Made by a program: the position numbers and the translations under genes
Notes under the pieces: generated by a model
What the model was told of the DNA's origin: nothing
Database searches by the model: none
The model's input: the letters and a program-made list of their open reading frames with translations, nothing else
In this document: piece after piece, positions 46,413-59,204 of the stretch
Position numbering within the stretch: position 1 is the first letter of the stretch
How the letters are laid out: each line of letters opens with the position of its first letter
DNA from: Steinernema hermaphroditum
Taxonomy: Eukaryota > Nematoda > Chromadorea > Rhabditida > Steinernematidae
Reading direction: 5' to 3'
Length of the DNA: 64,000 nt
Assembly (NCBI GenBank): GCA_030435675.1
Contig: CM059625.1
Span: 11,718,001-11,782,000 of the forward strand

Positions 46413-46814
46413 TACACTTGTTGATGCGATTGTTGATCTCAATTTAAAGCTAAAATAAATTTATGGAGGGTTCACTTGTGACGTCTGCGCCGCCTTCCGC
46501 TCCGATTATGGATGCCAACCGCTCTGCCCCACCAGCGGATGCAGTCTCTTCACCGCTTAGATCCTTGCATGACGAATACCATTAATGCAGGAGTAATGTA
46601 AATAAATTTATGGAATTAAAAGTCTATATCATTACGCTAGGTCCGCAGATCTAGAGGAACCGCCACACGGAGCCTCGTCATATGGTACAGAGAGAAATCG
46701 GGTTAGGTGAAGAGTGAACTGAGATGAGAGGCAGCGCAAAATACACAGAAATGCCCGACGGAAGCTGAGAAAATGATGTGTAACAGATATGTTCATTCAA
46801 CAGCGAACAACAAC
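46413..46814. other. Convergent 3' gap between nuclear receptor and PH-actin gene
   Basis: 400 bases between two converging genes, with AT-rich AATAAA-like sequence on each strand near 46455 and 46600. Nothing else is seen. Confidence 0.45.
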
Positions 46815-49800
46815 TCAGAAGGCGGAAGACTGAAGCTGCACGAGGAAAGCGCCCAGGCTGTCTTTGTTTACGCAGCTCTTATCGAACTGAGTGCTCGAGG
46901 CGACGATCTGTGCCCCCAGGAAGGCGGCGTGGTAACGCCATGGCGACATGTGCACCTAGAACGATTGGGAAAATCGAGACTCCTCTGGAGACTCAACTCA
47001 CCTGAACGTGGATAGTCGAGGGTACTAGCGAAGTTAGTTCGACTTCCAGACGTTCTGCGAGTCCGTGCAGCAACGAAGTTCCGCCGGAGAGATAGATGTT
47101 GCGGAATAGAGTTCGCCTCGAGTCGATGGGTGACAGTTGGACAGCCTCGTTCACCAGTTCGTGCAGAGCCTTAGAATCAAGGCCCCATCGCTTGGGCTTG
47201 AAAAGGCCTTCCGTTGCCACAAATCTCGACGAGTTGATCTGTCATAGATGATTACCGTAACTTTCATCTTTTAGAAGAATTACCTTAAATTCACTCTGCA
47301 TTTCGGAAGTCGTTTCAAAGGGCTTCAGCGAAACGTCGACGTCGACGGCGCTTTCATTTTCAGAGCACTTCTTCGCCTCAGCATCGTATTCGGTCGCAAC
47401 GTAGCATGTCTTAACACTGACTAAGTTCGTGGAAATGATGAGCACTGTACCTCTTCCATGACGTATCGCAAGATGAAACGTTCTACAGGCGACTGGAATG
47501 AATAGAGACCCATGTTGTGATCACTCAGCTTCGATCGGAGCGATTCTCGGATCTGCTGAGCTCCATATGGCAAGGAAACAATCGCATTTTCGACGACATA
47601 ACCTAAACGAAGGTGACTCTGGAAAAAGGGAGAAGAAGGCGTGCGAACCGTCAATGACAGGAACGATGTTGAGACGTTCTCCAATATCGACGACCACTCC
47701 AGTTGTCACGTCATATGAGTAAAGAATGAGACTCGGCTGGCGAGTAACGGAGACACCCTGAAAGATGTCAAGATCCAGCCTGGTATATATCATTTTGAGA
47801 GTGTACCTGGAAGTTTACGTCGTAGAGAAGAGACTTCATAAGGTCTCCGATAAGGGCAGTCGGAATGTTTTGTGGAAGTGAAAGCAGCACCTGAACCGGA
47901 TGATTTTCTTTGCAGTTCATGCATCTTTGTACCTTGTATCTCTTTGGGTCGATCTGCAGATCGTCAACCACCTTCTGCAAACACTCTCTCACAACGGGCT
48001 TGTTCATGTTGTATCTCTCAACGGCAGGATCGGTGGCCGGGATGGGCTGAACCAGTTGGCCTGTGGCCCGGACTTCCGGTCGAAGGGCATCCGCTCCAAC
48101 AGCAATAGAACCGTCTTCGCTGACGCATCCGATGGCTGGGAAGAAGGATTGCGGGAGCGAGGGGTCCATGGTGAGTACACCTCCACGGATCGAACAGGAG
48201 CCGAGCTCGATGATGGCGATCTTTTCGGTCATGTGTGGAAGGGGTCGCGCGATCGGCTGCACGTAGGAGTCGAGGATCGACGAAGCAGCGTGGCTGAGGA
48301 ACGCTTGTCTCCACTTATCGAACAGAGAGAGAGGAGCCTTCACGACCATCTTCGTGTGATCACGACCTCCATGGATCGATAGAGTGCCATCTTCTCTATT
48401 AGCGTCGATATCACAACCGGCGAGGAGCACATCTCCTACAGGGTGTTCATCGGCAAAGTGGGTCTATGGATAGGAAAGGGATGTAAATAAACAAGCGAGA
48501 CTGACTTACCACAAACCACTGCAGCCTGCCTTCTTTAGTTCTAAAGTACTGTCGTTTCCAATCCTTCTCGAGTTCAGACACTCGATTTTTGTCATTGACG
48601 GGGATATCAAGATGGCCCTCCATGTTTATGAACCTGCTCCGTTTGCTTTCCTTCCGTGGCATGTAATCGATCTGAATTACATGACTACGTGCGAAACGTG
48701 TAAATTGGATTACCTCATAGAGTTTATTGATAAGCGCAACGGGGTTCCAGTTTTTGCAAACTGCGCTCTCCTCTTTGAATTGATTTGCATCCAGGCCGTT
48801 GGTGCTGGGTACGGAGTCGCGGATCTCTGGCATCTTCAGGGCTTTTGGGGTAAGGATGGGTACGTTGGCAGTATTCACTTGAACTTTCCACGACTTTCTT
48901 GGCTGAGCGGTTCCTTTTTCTTCGCTGAGCGGTTCTTTCACTATAGGAGAGGGAGTGCTTGTCTCATTGATCTGCGAATGAGTCTCCACTTGAGGGTAAA
49001 CGGACTCCTGAGCGACGGCGGTTTCGCGAACGCTCCTTACAACCTCGTACTTGTAGATCGGGGCTTCCTCTTCAACGGTGGGGGTGCCGTTCGTCAGGGG
49101 TTGTTCGTTTTGGTTCTCTGCTTCGATGAGAGAAGCAGCAGTTCTCGAGATGCGCTTGAAGACAGCTGAGTTTCGGAAGTCCTCAGTTGCTCGATTGCTA
49201 TTAACAGGAAACCGCTCCTCCTTGACGATCGGTTTTGCAACTGAACGGAGTTTAACTCCCTGGAAGGCGTTGAACGGACTCGAGGACGATGGTGAGACGA
49301 CTGATTCCTGGACGGGAGAACGAGGCTCCTTGACCGCTGAGAAGACCGGCGCTTGTCGTTCCGCCCTTTCGGAGGAAGGCCTAAGCACCGAAGAGGCGAA
49401 AGTTGGGGCCTGAGGGACTTCGGGAGTGCCGAGGGTTCCTGTCTGCACTCCGATGCGCACAAACGTCGGCGACTGAGGCGAGAACTTCTTATTTGCCTGA
49501 GGAAGATAGCCGTAACCGATGTTGTCGTTGGAAGTGCTCCTGAAAAGCCTCTGCTTAAGACAGCAAACAAATTTTCGAAAGCTAAAAACCGACGCGTCGC
49601 AACGTGGGAGAAAACAGCTGACACTCGACTCGAGTCGCAATGTATCAGTCACAGTAACCCTCCTTCCTGTTCTCATTTATCATAGCTTTGTATCGAATAT
49701 GTTGCGAACGTTGGTTCGCGCAAGGTCACATCGATCTCATTACCGGACGTATGGGACAGGCGCCGCCTGCCCGTTGTTACCTATAGGTTCAAAGGCCGTC

Positions 49801-52800
49801 TGTAATATATCTCCACTACATCGTCATTCCGCGGACGAGGCACACAATCAATAAAGTGCACATTGAGGTCTTTCTCATTAATTCGAGAACAACAACATCG
49901 CCGCGACCGCGGACCCCTCCGCAGACCCTTATCGGAACAAAAGAAGACGAAGAGCGCAGACGAGCTCTGTCGTCGAGTCTGGCACGCGGCCGATCGGCGG
50001 CTACCATTGTTGCATGCAAGCGTCGAACTGTCCATTAGAGAGCGCGAAAATGCGCGAAAACAAGACACAAAAGATGGCTGAGCGGCGCCGATATAAATAG
50101 TAGTTTGGCTGCGGTGCGCCGTCTTCTTGAAACCCCAAAATAAATGGAGATGCTTTTATGAGGCATGAGGCGACCACCAGCTGGACGGAGAGAAGCACAG
50201 CACGTTTTGTGGCTCTGGCCCATGCTACATACACGCCGCATGCATCTTTGCTCTGTCCTCCTCGTCGTCACTACTCGTTATATGTGACTCAAAGCGGCGT
50301 TTATGTATTTGCATCGCAACGCGACAGCGTTTGCCTTCAAAATTTGACGAGTGCCGGCAGACAAAGCCAAAAAAGGCGTCGTCGGCTTGGTCGACACGAT
50401 TTCGAAGAGAAGAGTGGCATTTGTGAGTAATACGTGGGAGAGGATAGGATAAACAAAAGCGCGAGAAGGTCCTCAAAACAACGCGCGTCTTTTGGTCGAT
50501 GTTGCCAGTCTGATTTGGCCCACTTAGCGGCTCTCGCACCCTATCTCCCAACGGACACTTCATAAAATATTAATTAACGCTAAACCACAACGGCAGATAT
50601 TGTGGCCATTGACATGAGCACTGCAAAGTGCAGAAGATGCGGCAAAGGGCCACGAAACTTGATCGGAGAGGGAGAAGAACGGGCGAGTGCACTACTGAGG
50701 AGCCGGGAGGGAAGACACATGTGAGCGCAATTTCACTCGCCGCATTCCTGTTTCCGGTGTCGCCCTCGCCGCCGTGTCGACAATACTCGGCGATCAATCG
50801 ATCGAGGCTGCCGCCGGCTGTCAAATAACAAAACAACCCTTCGATAGGGAGGAGTTGCTGGTCAGGTGCCTGGAAGAAGAGCGCCGAGGAAAGTGGGAGC
50901 ACAGCCAACCCATAAACGGATGAAGGGTTGTTTACCGACATCGCACATGCGACGATCTGGGCAAATATAGTACGCAGCCGAGAGGTCCACATTCGTGATT
51001 CAGCATTCCGATTACCTAATTTGAACTTTGACGTTAAGCAAATAGAAGAAATGCGATCCTCGAAAAACAGCTCACGAACAAACGAGAGTGGCATCGTCGC
51101 CGTCTCCCCTAAAGGCGATCAAGGACGATTTGCGCGAAGCTCTTAGGAGATTTGCAAAGCGATAAAGAGGCTAGGACTGCCGTGATCGTACTAGTAGTCG
51201 GCAATTAAGCAGTAAAGGCGACGAACCTTTGCACAGATAAGTCGAGCGGTGGTGGAAGTACAGCTTCTGCTCTCTTCGTTTCCCTAGAATTAGTGGTGAG
51301 TTCCGTTATATTTCCGTACTCACTTGGTCTGAGGGTGGACAAGATGGACGTTGTTTAGTGAAGGGGAGGAGCTCCAGTCTTGAACCGAAGAGGTCACCCG
51401 ACTCGCCGGTTTTGGTACGTAAACGGTTCTCTTCTGTTCCACCGGTTTCTCTGGTTCGGGTGTGCGAGGGAAACTGCGCGGAAGGGTTGTCGATGACGAC
51501 CACTGAGGTTTCGCCGGTTCGGCGTGGTACTCGTTCTCGTAGGACTCGGTGCGCTGGTGATTGAGATACTCCACAGATTTGGAGCGCAAGTTCTAAATGG
51601 AAAAAGCGTTGACATCCAAATGAACAAGTTTTGTTTTGCTCGCTTCTATGCTAAGTGTTCATGAGAACTTGATAGTGCTTGTTATTTTTGGTCAAAAAAA
51701 GTTCCTAAACGCCTCCACGTATGTCCTAACGTCACATCATTTACGTATTTAAATTACTATTAAACTCGAAGAAATTTCTTACGCTGATTCAAACTAATAA
51801 TCCGTTTTTGTGCATTATGCATAACAGTGCGGTCCAACAGATAACTGTTAATATGAGAAAGTTCTCGTAGCCCTTACCTCCTGGCTTGCATCTTGACTCC
51901 ACGAATTATAACGGCTCATGCGCCGAATCGCATTAGCGGTGTAGTCTGGTTCCACATAATATGGGAAGTTGTCTCTAACAGAAGACGCTCTGTCACCGGC
52001 GTTACGTTCGGCTGGCTGGGGAACATCGAGATCTTCATAGATGTTACGGTAGTATACTGAAATGCTTCGCATTAACCGAAATAACGGCTGGCGATAATTG
52101 AAGAATTGTTTATGGGTCGGGTGCAGTGCAGTGCAGAGTTACCTCTTTCACCGTTCTCATGTCCGATCTGTGCGGGAACATCGTATTCATTAGATGTTTT
52201 CCGAGCGCTCACTACAACTTGGGCGTCTCGTAAAGAGCTCTCACCTTCATTACGATGCGACGTTTGCAGTACGGATGTGACCGAATGGTTCGGGCTGTGT
52301 TCCTTCTCTTCTAAAAGTTCGGATTAAATGACAAGAAAATGCACCAATTATAGATCAGGCAAATTCCTATGGTCTCTTACGCTTTCCGTGAAGATGTTTT
52401 TGTTTTCAAAGCATAAGAACGGATTAGAGTTTACATTGGGTATGACGAAAACAGAGCCATTTTTGAATAAAAACACGATGACCTGTCGAAAAGCCCTTCA
52501 CAAGTTTGAAAGTGTGGGTTTCCTTCTTTTTCATGTTTTCCTCTTTTTTTGTCTCAAATCCCACAAACATGCTTTTAGAAAGGTGCTACAAGCGTATGCG
52601 CGAAGAGAACGAAAGAAAATACAAACTGACCACCGATATGTTCCGCTTGGTAGCTCGATACAGCATACGGAACCTCGCTGTATTCATTGTCGGGAACTAC
52701 GTCGGGCACCGAATAGTTATTTTCATGGGGCGACTGGCTTGTCGAAAGCACCTGCGGTTCGTCATAGTGGTTCTCGCGCTCTTCAACGAGAGCTGCTTCC

Positions 52801-55800
52801 GTTTGAAGTCCGTGGGATAGTGGGTGCTCATAATAAAGAGTCTCTTCGGTATCCTAAAATATGCACTCTTCCTTTTAGACGAATCCACCAAATGTCAATT
52901 CAGTGCCTTCTTATTAGTGGTGCCAGCGTAATCGTCGATTTCCTCATAGATGTGCTCGTCGTCTTCGTAAGGGTCAGCGTCTTCCTGAGGGCTGTCCACT
53001 AGATCGATAGCGATTTCAGGGATCGACGGCGGTGCGTAGATCTCTTGGAGACGTTTCTTGCGCTCAAGCTCCTGCTCTTCGTAGGTGATCTCTTCCTCCT
53101 CGTGCAGTGTCACCCTTAAATTGTGATCAATGCATTCGGAAGGGGCGAGGAAGGAATGCATACCCGAGTTCCATCTGCCTCTGTCTTCCGAGGGTCAGTA
53201 ATGGAGAAACAGGCCGAGGCGCCGGCGAATTCGGCACCTCTGCGCGCATTGCATCTGGCGATCTTTGCGACGTCGCCGACTGGAATGCATAAACGTAGGA
53301 AACGCCAAATTAACGCTAAGTGAACTCAAAACAAACAGAATCTTTATCGAAACGTTGTAAAAGGCACTTGAACCAGCACCCGAGCGCCTGCGGGGGAGCC
53401 GATGTTGTGATTATCCGCGGCTTTGTAGTGACGCCTAACCAAACACAGCCTTCATTTATTATCAGCGCGTTTCTATTGTGTGTCATTTCTCTGTGGATGC
53501 CCGCAAGAGCGTCGCTTAGCCTCTACAGAGCTTAGTGACAAGAAAACAATACATAATTTAAAAAACGAGTTTTTAAGTGATGCACTGTAAACAGAAAATG
53601 TAAAAGGGAAGCAGATGTGAGGAGTAAGCAGAAAAACACGTGCCCCAGGGTCGAGGGACTTCGCGCAGGTCGGCGGCCCAGTCAAAAGGAGGCGGACGTG
53701 AGTCGTTCGCCCTTTGGCTTTTGCGGTCCGCACAATGTTCTATAATTGGGGCGATCGTCGAAGTGAAACTGACATGAAACTAAATCGTATTAGGGCAACG
53801 CGTCAGAAAACAGCGGGAACGATGGACTGCACAAGGAAGGAAACATTGGTGCTGTTCGTCGACGCCGGCCGAACTGAACTGGCTTGCATCGGCTGGAAAT
53901 AATAATTGCGACATTTCTTCAATTCTTCTAATAACAATATTTTTGCGCGACGTCTTGATTGGCTTGAGCTCAAATTGCGACAAAAACAATAGAAAAGACA
54001 TACCGGCGGAATCTCATAGATGCTTTCCTCGAGAACGGCGGGATTGTCGTAGATCACTTCTCTCTCAGCCCGTTCGAACTCGTCGTCTCCTATGTCCTCG
54101 AACTCCTCGTCGACGTCTACTGTATACGAGGGGTCCGTCCTCACGTCAGACGATTCGGAGATCATCCGGCTGTCTTCTTCCGGCGGGCACGGAATGTACG
54201 TAGTCGAACAGGTTTGGAAGGTGAAGCTCGCCGTGGAGAACGGTCGCGCTGAGATCGAAGAGAGGTATGTTCGCGGAGGGGGGTTGCTGTAGATGCTTTC
54301 CTCGGGGAATCGCTCGGCTGAATTTCGACTTTCAGCGAAGAAATCGTACTGTTGCATTTCTTCAGACTTCACGATGTTGTGGACAGCTAGTTCAGCCGGT
54401 TCCGCGATCGTTGGTTCTGGAGCCGCACCGTACGAGGCGGGTTCTTCGTAGACCTCCTCGTGAACATCGTCTTCCTCCGCTTCGAAATGCTCGCTTTTGG
54501 TGTAAACTTCTGATTGGAGTTTCTCGTGATAATTGGCGTTGTGGTCCTTGAGATCAACTTCGGAGAGTTCGGATGGCGGTGAAGTTGCAGAAAGTTCAAC
54601 GCTCAGGGAAGTAGATCGATCGTCTGCGCATTCTGCGTTGTAGAATAAAGAATTTTCATCCGATTGCAGAGTAGTCACATCTGCTTCAGTGTACATACTC
54701 ATTGGTCCGTCATTTTCTGGGGTTACAGTATTCACTTCAACGTCTTCTGCGATGGCCACTTGACTTTCCGAGGAGAAAGTTAGAGTTTCTTCTATATTTT
54801 TCCCAATGGCAGTTTGAATATCTTGTTGAAGAACTTGTTCAGCCGGAATTTCCGGCTTGTCTCTATTCACTTCTTCGTCTTCTGCGTTCTGTTTGGCGTT
54901 CGCCCATCGCTGTTCCTCCTCGGTGACGATAGCACTTTCTAGTTGAAGCTCTGATATCTTTTGTGCTGGGCTTAACTTCAGCTCGGTTTCGACTTCTGCC
55001 TCGGAGCTACACTCAGCTTGACCGAGATGCTGGAGGGATGCAGACGTCTGAGCAACGGATTCAGTTGGCTTTTCACAAAGAATGTCAGTAAGCGCGTCTT
55101 TCAAAGGAACGTCGTTAAGTTCAACGCTTCTTTTGAGAACCTCCTCAAGGCAGTGCTGCACAGCTTCATCAATTTCGTCATGGGAGACGATCTCGAAACT
55201 GTCGTGAAGATTCGCGTCTTCTTTGCTATCGGAAGACTCTTGTAACGTGTTAGCATTGTCCTCAGCATACTCCAATGTTCTGTCCGTGCTCCTTCCCACT
55301 AAGAGCTCTTCAACTTTGGTTACTTCTGGCAGGAACTCTGCGACCTCATGCCTAACAATTCTTTCTTCTGGTTGCTCTTCCATATCTACTTTCCCTCCTT
55401 CTACATGAGGAGCGAGCTCGATGATAGACTGTCGGACTGTAGAATCTCTGATCCGGTGCCGCCGTTCGCAGGATGTCTTAGGCTCAGCTTCACCTATGAG
55501 ATTGGTGATCACGCCATCCACTGCGTGCTCAACGGCAACTTCACAGAGTGTTTCCGAACCACTGCAAACTCGAGGCGTTGATTAGCTCTCTGACCACATA
55601 TGCACATACATTTCCGTGTGGACTTCGCTCTTTCCGTCTTCACAGCGCCCTTCCTGTTCAGTCGGCGGGCAGGGCGGAGGTCTTTCTAGAGGAAGCGGAG
55701 GAAGGGAAGTGCGAATCTAAATGGTTCGGCACGTAAACGAAATTTTTATCGTAAATACACCAACCTCACGAAAGAATCGCCGCTCGCGATAGACGACCGA

Positions 55801-56000
55801 AGCTGATGGGCCTGTGGGGCAGTCCTAAAAGTCGGCATGAGACATTGAAAGCGGACGAATAGGGACCAGATTGGAACTAGGAACGGGCTAGGCATGAACG
55901 CACAACAATGTGGCAAAAATTGGACGACAAACTGGCGATGTCGTCATAAAAGCCGAGAATTTAGTGATTTACTTACATCCTCCTCATTTCCAATGGTCAT
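46815..56000 (-). CDS. Giant scaffold: YxxP-repeat region + PH domain + C-terminal actin-like domain
   Basis: Nineteen exons on the minus strand, from 56000-55977 through 55561-54004 (the largest), 49539-48714 and 48463-47933 to 46955-46815. All 18 junction phases agree, giving about 1,756 residues. Residues 1-1240 are disordered, acidic and rich in tyrosine motifs: YEEP, YSNP, YDNP, YEIP, YAPP, YDEP, YSVP, YDVP and YVEP, the YxxP class bound by Crk/Nck SH2 domains when phosphorylated. A PH domain follows at about 1260-1360 (DWKRQYFRTKEGRLQWFV to SLFDKWRQAFLSHA). Residues 1378-1756, the length of actin, form an actin-like fold: IIELGSCSIRGG, VVVDIGERLNIVPVIDGY, LSGGTSLLHGLAERL and PWRYHAAFLGAQIVAS. 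The nucleotide loops are altered, so ATP binding is doubtful. It probably links tyrosine-kinase signalling, phosphoinositides and the cytoskeleton; this is inferred from architecture. The 1.8-kb intron 51323-49540 could hold an alternative promoter. Confidence 0.82.
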
Positions 56001-56099
56001 GTTGCGAGAAAACGGCTGGGCGCACCCTTAGTGTCCTTCTGACTAAGCGACTTCAGATACCATAAACGGCGCCGAATTTCGCGCTTATCACTTTTATCG

Positions 56100-56650
56100 T
56101 TACACGCCTTTCATTCCTTTCAGCAACAACTGATAACAAAACTGTTCAACACTAATCACTCTCGCGCACGTCGTCAAATCGGACGTCCTAATCGATGATG
56201 ATCGCCCGGGCGCACTAAGCCGTTCAGGAACCATTAGCAACTGTTTATCAAAAAAGAAAACACTCAGAACGCCTACCAGTGATCCAAAGTATTGACTGTA
56301 TCGCGTCACGTACAGTGCGTAGAGATCGCGTTCTTCTCGAAGCTTTGCCACTAATTGCTGTACTATTTCCTGGAAATTTCACTCTCAAATAGGAAGCCTA
56401 GTTAAGGAAGCACCTTATCGTTTGTGCGCTCCAACTGTAGTCGTAGATTTGTACAGTTCTGTTTGGTTTCGGCGACTACCTCAAGCATCTGTCTTGCGAA
56501 CTCGTCAAGTTCCTAAAAAGGATTAGTTTTCCAAAGAAAATGCGCGCTTCCACTGACCCAGTCGTTTTCGGAAAAAATATCCACATAGCTGTAGAAGAGG
56601 TTCTCGTCGCGTTGCCGTATGAACGGTTTGGCCCAGTCGACGGCTGTCAT
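56100..56650 (-). CDS. Small coiled-coil protein of unknown function
   Basis: Four exons give about 141 residues, starting MTAVDWAKPFIRQRDENLFY and continuing as charged helix (ELDEFARQMLEVVAETKQNC; EIVQQLVAKLREERDLYALY). The last intron would be only 36 bases and keeps frame if retained, adding VGVLSVFFFDKQ. A TTGCAG acceptor five bases before the ATG suggests trans-splicing. The stop lies 99 bases upstream of the PH-actin gene's ATG on the same strand, the spacing of a nematode operon. I do not recognise the family; the pattern fits a subunit of a coiled-coil complex. Confidence 0.6.
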
Positions 56651-57488
56651 TATGCCTGCAACCACACACGCCGAATAAGTGACCAATCAATTAATTCTAC
56701 TTCTTCTCAAATGGCATTTATGACCTCTCTCGATAAAATATTGATAAAACGTCCACTAAACACACAGCGCTGGGCGCCAATTCGGCGATCACCTCTCATC
56801 TGCATAGGGCTGTACGGTGGGCGGCGGTAAGCAAAGCTTGTAACCTTCTTCGTGCCAGTGCTTGGTGTTTCTTATCTCCTTAAGGAACCGTCGCTTCAGC
56901 GATTAGTATGGATCAACCGGCTTAACACAATCGGAAAGTGAAGGGGCGTGCATTGTGCGTACGAGTACTATTACCTTCCCTCAATATATTAGCCATGCGA
57001 GAGAGTATTTTGCGAGCTACTTGTGCAGTTCATATTTGCATCCTAGTTTTGCGTGTTTGTACACGAGGAACAAGCAGATCTTTTAGAAGAAAGCAGAGCT
57101 GCAGAAGTTGTTCGAATTCGATTCTAAGCTTAAGGTCATCACGATTGGAGGTTCTAAAAGCTTTCATGGAATTTCGAATCGAGTAAGGATTACCAGTGTT
57201 TATTTGATTTTTTTTTCTGAGCTCGATCGCATGATTGTGAACATAATAAATCAGATTACTTGAAGAGAAATCGTCTTAGAACTAGCTGTACTTTCTTACG
57301 AAAGAAGCAAAAGCCGGGATTGCTGATATTCATTCTATTGTGACGACGTCGCCTGTCGAGGAAAATCTACGATGTCGAACTCTCTATTCAAATAAATACG
57401 TTCAGAAAACTATGATCCATACGAATTATTTTAGGTTAAGAGAATAAAAACAAAGATAATCAGCACAAGTGTATTGTGCCTAAAGTGA

Positions 57489-57807
57489 GCATGTCAGAGG
57501 AGGACGTCTCTCTCGGAATGTTTGCTTACATGAATCGCCTCGTTTACTTGTTTTTCACAAATACGGTCTACTTAAAATGGTGAAATTGCTAAGAAAGCAC
57601 AATGAACATAATGTGTACAAAAAATGGCTTTGCGACAAAATTATGCGTATGACCGTGAACTTGTCTTGGCGCACTTCGGATCGCATTGATCAATCAGCTC
57701 AATATCTTCATCGACTAGGCCGCTTGTGGAAGGGCACCGACATTCCCAACAATGTTCTTCGGTGCTTTTCTAATGGAGATGCCGTAAAATGCGGCGTCGG
57801 CTTTTGA
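57489..57807 (+). CDS. Possible small unknown protein (weak)
   Basis: An ATG at 57489 gives MSEEDVSLGMFAYMNRL; a frame change follows, which a short intron ending ...AAGAAAG could repair, leading to HNEHNVYKKWLCDKIMRM, DRIDQSAQYLHRLGRLWKG and a stop at 57807. The composition is protein-like, but the splice is non-standard and I recognise no family. It could be a decayed gene. Confidence 0.25.
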
Positions 57808-58416
57808 GAATGCGGCTTCGGCGCAGGGCAGAAAAAGGGCAGAAACGCCAACTTTCATCAATTGTATTGAGTGGTATGTAGACGACTTGTGCAAATATAC
57901 AATTAGGCTATCTGGCAAAATAGTCATTCCCAAGTTGTCACAAGTCCAGGCTTGGGGCTATATCCAGGCTTGTCTTAAGCTCCGGCTTATACTCATACCT
58001 AGATATCTTAAGCGAGCCCTGTAGTCATTAAATATAGTCTGAAGCAGTGAAAAAAAACCATAAATAATATATCGGTTCTTGAAACAGTCTTGAATAATCG
58101 AAACTATAGTCACATACCATAAAAAGCTGCTGCTAACTCTACTGCACAGCAAAGTCTCGCCTAAAGCAATCCCGAGGAAATGAGCATTATTGTGCAGCAG
58201 GAATATGCGTCACGTATCACGTTGGTCCGACATCATAAGTGATGTCCTTAGCCACATCATCAAGGATTTTCTTTATTCACAGCACAGTCAAATTAGCAGC
58301 AATAAGGTGTACAGTAGTCGACAGTCTTTACACTACATAACTTCGTCGTCTTCACTTGTCGGTAATGTGATAAAAGTACAAGTTGCCAGCAAAGCCACAA
58401 TCCTCCAGCACACCTT

Positions 58417-58795
58417 TCAAACCAAAGTCTGCTCTCGTTGCTGCCTCAATTTCTCATCTTTCAAACGTCGCTCTTCAGCCTCTTTCTCCTTTTTCTCGTG
58501 CACCGAAATCTAGAGAAATGAGTATGAGAAACGCGATGTATACATTTAGTACCTCATCGTACAGTCCATAAATAAATCCAACCGCTCCGACGATCGTAAG
58601 AATTGCCCCCGAAATCCGAAGAAACGTAAATTGTGTGTAGGAAAAAAGGACTTTGTCAGTTAAGCTTCTAAAGGTGGAATTTAAGAAATGTAAGACGATC
58701 TAGAGTTGAGCGACTTACGTATGATTCAATCCCATCATCAAGATGATTACCCCGAAAACGAGAGGAAAAGCGAAGAGGACCACAATTCCGTTCAT
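58417..58795 (-). CDS. Small two-helix membrane protein with charged tail
   Basis: Three exons give about 95 residues. The first helix is MNGIVVLFAFPLVFGVIILM; the second is ISGAILTIVGAVGFIYGL; between them is a short polar loop (NHTSLTDKVLFSYTQ). The C-terminus is a highly charged helix (SVHEKKEKEAEERRLKDEK) ending QQREQTLV. Exon junctions are in phase. It resembles small integral membrane proteins of ER or mitochondria, but I cannot assign a family. Confidence 0.65.
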
Positions 58796-59204
58796 GGGGA
58801 TGAACACGTGAGTGAGGGCCACAAAAAGTCGCTAACTTAGATTCTGCGCACTATCTTAGCATCGCTCATCTATTATGGAGTTAATGACCGTAATAAAACG
58901 CGCAATTTAGCACTTCGAAGTAATAATAGAAGTCGTTAATGGGTTGTGTTCAAAGGTGAGCAAAAGGATGACGGCTAGGTGTGACATGGGGACACCAAAA
59001 GAAAGTTTCATCTTTTATCCGATGTGCGTAAATCCTGTATTCAGATCACTTATTGCGACCATGCCCCTCCTAATCCATGCACACACTCCTTAGCGCCGAT
59101 GGCCTCCTCTTCGTTAACGATATTAATTATTCGAACCTCGAAATGTGCGCAAAACATTCGCGCAATCCATAGTCCCGACTCGTTGTTCGTCGGACGCGTC
59201 GGCT

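Noticed and set aside
57000..57186. Coiled-coil-like minus-strand exon (LKLRIEFEQLLQLCFLLKDL)
   Set aside because: Cannot be linked in phase to any neighbouring exon; may be part of an unseen gene but is not supportable.
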